Shown: piece by piece, positions 16,839 to 20,502 of the stretch | Position numbering within the stretch: the stretch's first letter is position 1 | Layout of the letters: each line of letters opens with the position of its first letter | DNA from: Piscirickettsiaceae bacterium | Lineage (GTDB): Bacteria; Pseudomonadota; Gammaproteobacteria; Nitrosococcales; Methylophagaceae | DNA length: 20,502 bases | Reading direction: 5' to 3' | Assembly (NCBI GenBank): GCA_030627065.1 | Contig: DAOUSV010000008.1 | Span: 1 to 20,502 of the forward strand | Program-made: the position numbers and the translations under genes | Notes under the pieces: generated by a model | Told to the model about the DNA's origin: nothing | Database searches by the model: none | Seen by the model: only the letters and a program-made list of their open reading frames with translations

Positions 16839-17259
16839 ATGACTGCAATGCTACGCTTGCGTTACAACATTTATAATGGTGGATCCGACCATGCTAGTAT
16901 CACTAAAACAGAATTATTAAGCTTAAAAGAAGAGCAAGTTACGTTAGATGTTAAGCGTGATATAGAGGAAAGTACGCGATTACCTTGGAGCATACCGCAC
17001 GGCAAAAGCAGTTCTCCTTAGCCTTAAAACATGCAGAACCTGCTAAAAAGGCACGACATTCCTATGCCCAACAATTCAGACTTGGTCAACGTACATTCTT
17101 AGATATGCTTGACTCTGAGAACGAGATTTTTACAGCAAGATCTAATTATATTAGCGGTCAATATGATGAGCGCCTTGCTAGCTAATAACAGCTATGGGCA
17201 ATTTTCTGGATACAGTTGAAGTAACGCCGAGAGAAGAGTCTCTATTCCTTAATAAATAA
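16839..17259 (+). pseudogene. Decayed TolC/LapE-family outer-membrane efflux protein (C-terminal remnant)
   Basis: Only the last third of a TolC-type type I secretion outer-membrane protein is left, in several frames. The first frame reads MLRLRYNIYNGGSDHA...IEESTRLPW, then a switch gives AYRTAKAVLLSL. Another gives KHAEPAKKARHSYAQQF and FRLGQRTFLDMLDSENEIF. A last switch near 17176-17180 (apparently one missing base) restores LITAMGNFLDTVEVTP and a stop at 17257-17259. These segments together follow the order of intact LapE/AggC-like proteins. At least three frameshifts and the missing N-terminal half show it is dead. It ends 5 bases before the convergent response-regulator stop. GAGG and an ATG at 16823 upstream may be remains of the original gene start. 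Confidence 0.85.
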
Positions 17260-17264
17260 AACGG

Positions 17265-17906
17265 CTATCGCAAGCTGAAAAAATTCAATTGTCGAGCAGT
17301 TTGAATTAATTCTGTGCGATTATGAACGTTAAAACGAGAAAATAATTCTTTGATATACCCTTTTATCGTATGTTCACTCAGGTCAAGTAGGTTACTTATC
17401 TCTGGAGAGGTATAGCCTTTTTCAATTAGCTGTAAAACCTCATACAGCCGCGGTGAAATAGAAATTTTTTCTGCACCATCATTAACTGTAATATTTTTAG
17501 ACTTGTTCAACGAGTCATACCAACCATCAGGCAAATACTCTTGTCCCTGTAAAATCGTATCAATAGCTAACTTCAATTCTTTAGGATTAGATGATTTTGG
17601 CAAATAGCCTAACGCACCAAGATTCGTTGCCATTTTGACATCTGCCGAATTCTCTGATGCCGATACCACAAGAATAGGAATTGCCAAATTGTTATTTTTA
17701 AGTTCTTGGAAAACAGCTGGAGCACCGCCACCAGGCATGCGTAAATCAAGCAAAATAATATCAATATCACTTTGAGACTTAACATAATCAAAAGCCTGTT
17801 GAACTTTATTGGCAAGTAAAAGTTCACTATCAGGGAAAAACTGGGAAAGAATAACTCGGATCCCTTCTAAATATAGTTGATGATCATCAATAAGTAAGAT
17901 TTTCAT
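17265..17906 (-). CDS. NarL/FixJ-family response regulator
   Basis: A 213-residue regulator. The receiver (1-120) has the acidic pair DD at 7-8, phospho-acceptor Asp54 (DIILLDLRMPGGG) and Lys near 104 (YLPKSSNPKEL). The C-terminal LuxR-type helix-turn-helix (about 150-210) reads SPRLYEVLQLIEKGYTSPEISNLLDLSEHTIKGYIKELFSRFNVHNRTELIQTA. It is the likely partner of the hybrid kinase at 12590-14368, on the other side of the receptor and a dead TolC gene. Two G/C inverted repeats in its upstream region suggest autoregulation. The Shine-Dalgarno sequence is weak. Confidence 0.94.
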   Translation of the reverse strand: MKILLIDDHQLYLEGIRVILSQFFPDSELLLANKVQQAFDYVKSQSDIDIILLDLRMPGGGAPAVFQELKNNNLAIPILVVSASENSADVKMATNLGALGYLPKSSNPKELKLAIDTILQGQEYLPDGWYDSLNKSKNITVNDGAEKISISPRLYEVLQLIEKGYTSPEISNLLDLSEHTIKGYIKELFSRFNVHNRTELIQTARQLNFFSLR

Positions 17907-17973
17907 AACACTGCAACTCTTAATCCCTGTTCAAATTCTCAAACTTAAGTTTACATTCTTAATCATTTTTTCA

Positions 17974-17993
17974 TACCCCTTAAACTAGGGGGA
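17974..17993. promoter_or_regulatory. Candidate NarL-type operator upstream of the response regulator (site 1)
   Basis: CCCCT (17976-17980), a 6-bp spacer and AGGGG (17987-17991) form an inverted repeat. The left half with its flank, TACCCCT, fits the NarL heptamer consensus TACYYMT exactly. It lies about 70 bp upstream of the regulator start codon. Confidence 0.5.
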
Positions 17994-18010
17994 ACAATTT
18001 TTATGTAGCA

Positions 18011-18031
18011 TACTCCTCCTTTTTTGGGGTA
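18011..18031. promoter_or_regulatory. Candidate NarL-type operator (site 2)
   Basis: TACTCC (18011-18016) and GGGGTA (18026-18031) form a near-perfect inverted repeat with a 9-bp spacer. TACTCCT also fits TACYYMT. Its centre is about 44 bases before the predicted start of the plus-strand candidate RNA and about 115 bases before the regulator start codon. Confidence 0.45.
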
Positions 18032-18064
18032 TATCATCTCTCTAAAAATTGATATTATTTATCC

Positions 18065-18160
18065 TGCTTAAAAAGTCTTTTTTTGACACTTTTTGGGCTG
18101 TTTTAAGTTTTCATTATCCTTGCTTCACCCTCACAACGCACTGTCGTTGTGAGGTTTTTT
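18065..18160 (+). ncRNA. Candidate small RNA between response regulator and acidic membrane protein
   Basis: A strong plus-strand terminator stands here although both flanking genes are on the minus strand, so some plus-strand transcript is expected. A -10-like TATTAT lies at 18053-18058, with a poor -35 and operator-like site 2 near -44, predicting a start near 18065 and an RNA of about 96 nt. The 5' part can fold: AAAAAGT (18070-18076) with ACTTTTT (18088-18094), or CTTAAAA (18067-18073) with TTTTAAG (18101-18107). No known sRNA family is recognised. The 5' end is inference. Confidence 0.35.
18129..18160 (+). terminator. Strong rho-independent terminator, plus strand
   Basis: A perfect 10-bp stem CCTCACAACG (18129-18138) with CGTTGTGAGG (18145-18154), a 6-nt loop and TTTTTT (18155-18160). 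On the minus strand no T run follows the stem, so it does not suit the flanking minus-strand genes. Confidence 0.9.
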
Positions 18161-18162
18161 AA

Positions 18163-18852
18163 CTATTTAGATATTGTATTAAACTCACCCCATTTGGGCT
18201 CAGGTGGTGATTCACGTTTTATCTCACGTCTTAATGGATAATCGCTTTCTTCTTTTGTATGGCGATTAATTATATATTCGCTGGCTCTTAATTTAAGTGC
18301 AGGGTCTTTATCTTCTAAATTATTCAGTGCCTCTAATTCATTTATTTGTTGTTTTAAACGTGTATTCTCTGCTTGAAGTTCTGTCGCTTTTTTAAAGATT
18401 TTAGACAATTCAACCTCTGTATTCTTTTTCTCTTCTTTATCCTCTTCAATATCCATTGAAATTTCAGGAATATTAATGCTGTCTTCGCCCTCTTCTACTT
18501 CATCGATAACATCTGCCTGATTAGGTTCCGTAAGCGCTACCTCATCAGTGTCAACCTCAATTTCAATGGTATTTTCACCAGCGTCATTATCAATGTCCAG
18601 CGAATCACTCTGTTCAGGCATCCCTTCTTCAACAGTCACTTCATCTTCAACAGATGCATCTCCCGACGCGAAAAACACATATCCAGCCACAGCAAGAAGC
18701 ACAATGACTAAGCCAATTCCCATTTTTATTAACATCGGTTTTGAAAGTAGTTTCTGTTTTAGAGATAAATTAACCTCATCTGTTGCACTACCACCCTCTA
18801 CAACCTCACTCGCCTTATCTTGTGACGGCTCTTCAGTTTCTCTTTCAGCCAT
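18163..18852 (-). CDS. Acidic single-pass membrane protein of unknown function
   Basis: A 229-residue protein I do not recognise. A hydrophilic N-terminal tail (1-40) precedes one membrane helix (about 41-66, IKMGIGLVIVLLAVAGYVFF). Then comes a very acidic, Glu/Asp-rich low-complexity stretch (about 68-145), a coiled coil (about 148-180, ATELQAENTRLKQQINELEAL), and a basic C-terminal segment ending PPEPKWGEFNTISK. The layout recalls inner-membrane anchored scaffolds such as ZipA or TonB-like spacers in general shape, but without sequence similarity that I can see. A good AGGA Shine-Dalgarno sequence precedes the ATG. It stands alone between the regulator and rarD. Confidence 0.8.
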   Translation of the reverse strand: MAERETEEPSQDKASEVVEGGSATDEVNLSLKQKLLSKPMLIKMGIGLVIVLLAVAGYVFFASGDASVEDEVTVEEGMPEQSDSLDIDNDAGENTIEIEVDTDEVALTEPNQADVIDEVEEGEDSINIPEISMDIEEDKEEKKNTEVELSKIFKKATELQAENTRLKQQINELEALNNLEDKDPALKLRASEYIINRHTKEESDYPLRREIKRESPPEPKWGEFNTISK

Positions 18853-18963
18853 TATTGATTCCTAAATTAAACTTTTACGTTACTACTGTATCGGCAATAT
18901 ACTTACTTTCTTCAATACGTTTCTATTACTAATGTCGCTCAATACAATAGGCCAGAAGATAAA

Positions 18964-19845
18964 CTACTGCGCCCGATGTAACTTAAATAATCCCATAGAA
19001 AAGAGCAACAACGCAAACCAAATCAAACCGAATGTAATCAGTCGTTCTGGTGGGTATGACTCATTAAGTACAAAAACGCCAATTAAAAACTGCATCGTTG
19101 GATTAATATACATAATAAAGCCTACCACTGATAAATCAGCGCGCCGAGTTGCCATCGCAAACAATACCAAGGGTAATGCAGAAATAAAACCAACTCCGAT
19201 TAACAGTAGCGTGATCACCTGATCGCCACCAAAATAAAGTAGATTTAACGGCTCAAAAGACTGCCAAACTATCCATAGCAATGCAGGCACTAATAACCAC
19301 ATGGTTTCAATTGTCATTCCACTAATACCATCGATTACACAATGCTTTCTCACTACACCATATAAAGCAAATGCAAACGCCAAAACCAAGCTAACCCAAG
19401 GCAACTGACCAATACTAATAAATTCCCAGACAATTGCAACCAAAGCAACAATGCCCGCCCATATCTGCAATATATGTAAACCTTCTTTAAAGAATACTCT
19501 TGCTAAGATCAAACTGACAACAGGGGAAATAAAATAACCTAGACTCGCCTCAAGCACACGATGATGCCCAACGGCCCAAATATAAACCAGCCAATTAATA
19601 GCGATTAAAAGAGCAGAAAGCCCAAGCCAAATAACCAACTTTCTATCTTTTAATGCCGTAAATAATTTATTCCCATACCCAAGTAATAGCCCAATAGATA
19701 ATGTTGCAACCAAAGACCAGATAATACGCTGAACCAATACCTCGACTGAAGATACTGTATTAAGATAACTGAAATAAAGGGGGAAAAAACCCCAGATGCT
19801 GTACGCAGTGATCGCTAATAGCAATCCTTTTGATTGTTGCTGCAT
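18964..19845 (-). CDS. rarD: RarD-type EamA/DMT-superfamily permease
   Basis: A 293-residue inner-membrane protein with about ten hydrophobic helices in two EamA halves. The N-terminus GLLLAITAYSIWGFFPLYFSYL and the following VEVLVQRIIWSL are typical of RarD. Other conserved parts are ALLIAINWLVYIWAVGHHRVLEASLGYFISP and VGFIMYINPTMQFLIGVFVLNE. The substrate of RarD is not established; chloramphenicol sensitivity was linked to it in Pseudomonas. Its length fits the family. A GAG 5 bases before the ATG supports the start. Confidence 0.93.
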   Translation of the reverse strand: MQQQSKGLLLAITAYSIWGFFPLYFSYLNTVSSVEVLVQRIIWSLVATLSIGLLLGYGNKLFTALKDRKLVIWLGLSALLIAINWLVYIWAVGHHRVLEASLGYFISPVVSLILARVFFKEGLHILQIWAGIVALVAIVWEFISIGQLPWVSLVLAFAFALYGVVRKHCVIDGISGMTIETMWLLVPALLWIVWQSFEPLNLLYFGGDQVITLLLIGVGFISALPLVLFAMATRRADLSVVGFIMYINPTMQFLIGVFVLNESYPPERLITFGLIWFALLLFSMGLFKLHRAQ

Positions 19846-20089
19846 AAATACTCATGGCTAGGAACGGAAACTAAATCGAAGAATAAAGCACGATCTAATA
19901 TAGAAATTGGTGGTATCAGCCCAGTTTAGAAATTGAAACTAACACAGAAAAAAATATCCACTTCTGCTCTCCATTAAAAATAAGGGATTACAGCCCCACC
20001 ACTTTATATACTAAATAAAATTAGGTGGAAGGAAAACTTTAGCAATTATAGAAAAGTTGCTCATTTCACGCCGGAGAATTTGGCATGAT

Positions 20090-20323
20090 TTACAGGAAAT
20101 GTACTTGTGGGAGATATTTTCCACAGCACAAACACGGTACATACTGCTTAGGATAAATAAATGGTGCGGTCTCAATCGAATAACCCCTATGGCGCAAGCT
20201 ATACTTACATTTAAGTAAGCTGATATTTTTAGTTGCCCCTATAGTTGCCCCCAGATTCATTTTCTTAAAGTACATAAATGCAGGCTCTATGGGTGCCTCC
20301 CTATCTACACCATGAGCCAGCAT
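20090..20323 (-). CDS. Doubtful small ORF (77 residues)
   Basis: I do not recognise this frame. It has a Cys pair CLCC near the end, a basic middle (KCKYSLRHRGYS) and a local repeat GATIGAT, which comes from two direct DNA copies of AGTTGCCCC (plus strand about 20232-20254). No good Shine-Dalgarno sequence is seen. Its place beside a tRNA-like half suggests it could be the remnant of an integrated element, but no integrase motif can be identified. Confidence 0.3.
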   Translation of the reverse strand: MLAHGVDREAPIEPAFMYFKKMNLGATIGATKNISLLKCKYSLRHRGYSIETAPFIYPKQYVPCLCCGKYLPQVHFL

Positions 20324-20396
20324 TATTGCTATATCTTAACTAAAAAAGTTACCATCAATCTTGAGTCACTACACATTTTTAAATTTGACCTACTAT

Positions 20397-20441
20397 TTTG
20401 TAATCAGAGGGTCGTAAGTTCAAGTCTTATCTCCGGATCCA
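20397..20441 (+). other. 3' half of a tRNA-Thr(UGU)-like gene (possible attachment site)
   Basis: TTTGTAA (20397-20403) fits an anticodon loop with TGT, followed by a 3' anticodon stem strand TCAGA, a variable loop GGGTC, and a T arm GTAAG-TTCAAGT-CTTAT that pairs fully with one G-U. CTCCGGA, discriminator T and encoded CCA complete the 3' end. The upstream bases do not pair with the anticodon or acceptor strands and no D arm exists. So only the 3' half is present, as at the far end of a tRNA-integrated element. The acceptor sequence is unusual for tRNA-Thr. Confidence 0.5.
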
Positions 20442-20461
20442 AGAATATGTACAAATATTAA

Positions 20462-20494
20462 AGCCTTAGCTGATAAAACAGCTAGGGCTTTTTT
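20462..20494 (+). terminator. Rho-independent terminator
   Basis: An 11-bp stem AGCCTTAGCTG/CAGCTAGGGCT with one G-U pair, loop ATAAAA, then a T run. It follows the tRNA-like half by 20 bases, as expected for a tRNA transcription unit. Confidence 0.9.
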
Positions 20495-20502
20495 ATTGCC
20501 TA

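Larger units (their letters stand above)
19846..20502. other. Gene-poor right end of window
   Basis: No firm gene lies right of rarD. The stretch holds a doubtful minus-strand ORF (20090-20323), a very short plus-strand ORF at 20085-20156 (23 codons, two CxC-type cysteines, GGAG 9 bases upstream), a 3' tRNA-like half and a terminator. The first 240 bases show nothing beyond A/T-rich weak inverted repeats. Confidence 0.5.

Noticed and set aside
18067..18107. A/T-rich inverted repeat as the minus-strand terminator of the acidic membrane protein gene
   Set aside because: Stem has almost no G/C pairs and no T run follows on the minus strand; better explained as the 5' fold of the plus-strand RNA candidate.
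20085..20156. 23-codon plus-strand ORF with CxC and a C-terminal Cys
   Set aside because: Has a fair Shine-Dalgarno sequence but is too short to support as a gene without conservation data; noted in the region entry only.

Overview
The window looks like an AT-rich gammaproteobacterial chromosome. The gloB / methyltransferase / rnhA / dnaQ neighbourhood is the one known from E. coli and relatives. The pyrD, mscS, DUF2797 and rarD genes are also gammaproteobacterial in style. The genus cannot be fixed from sequence alone. A methylotroph or Thiotrichales-like lineage is only a guess.

Layout. (1) 1-6110 looks like accessory DNA. It holds an intergenic inverted repeat, an orphan N6-adenine-type DNA methyltransferase fused to a winged-helix domain (minus), a 1043-residue hybrid sensor kinase with two PAS domains (plus), and a receiver-kinase protein (plus). 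The last has a textbook FNR-type class II promoter. (2) 6110-6561 is the 5' remnant of a membrane sensor gene. It ends next to a stretch resembling a tRNA 3' end, so it probably marks a rearrangement or insertion boundary. (3) 6651-12509 is a housekeeping core. It contains methyltransferase-rnhA-dnaQ (minus, overlapping or tightly packed), divergent gloB, a His-rich lipoprotein, and a DUF2797-pyrD-mscS operon (minus, coupled). (4) 12590-18160 is a signalling and uptake module. A TonB-dependent receptor and a seven-helix-type hybrid histidine kinase form one minus-strand operon. A NarL/FixJ response regulator lies on the other side of a decayed TolC-family gene. G/C-rich inverted repeats of the CCCCT...GGGG type occur upstream of both the receptor and the regulator, one of them merged with a run of 11 G. 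A strong plus-strand terminator next to the regulator promoter suggests an unannotated small RNA. (5) 18163-20502 holds an acidic single-pass membrane protein of unknown function, rarD, a weak small ORF, a 3' tRNA-Thr-like half and a terminator. The last items could be the edge of another integrated element.

How the parts work together. The receptor imports an unidentified ligand across the outer membrane. The co-transcribed kinase is likely to pass phosphate, through or in competition with its own receiver, to the NarL-type regulator. That regulator may bind the CCCCT/GGGG sites to control the receptor, itself and perhaps the small RNA. The two kinases at 1391-5916 have no output regulator beside them and must act on a partner elsewhere. 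The most interesting leads are the receptor/kinase/regulator/candidate-sRNA circuit with its G tract, the FNR-type promoter placed exactly at -41.5, and a metal-ligand substitution in glyoxalase II.
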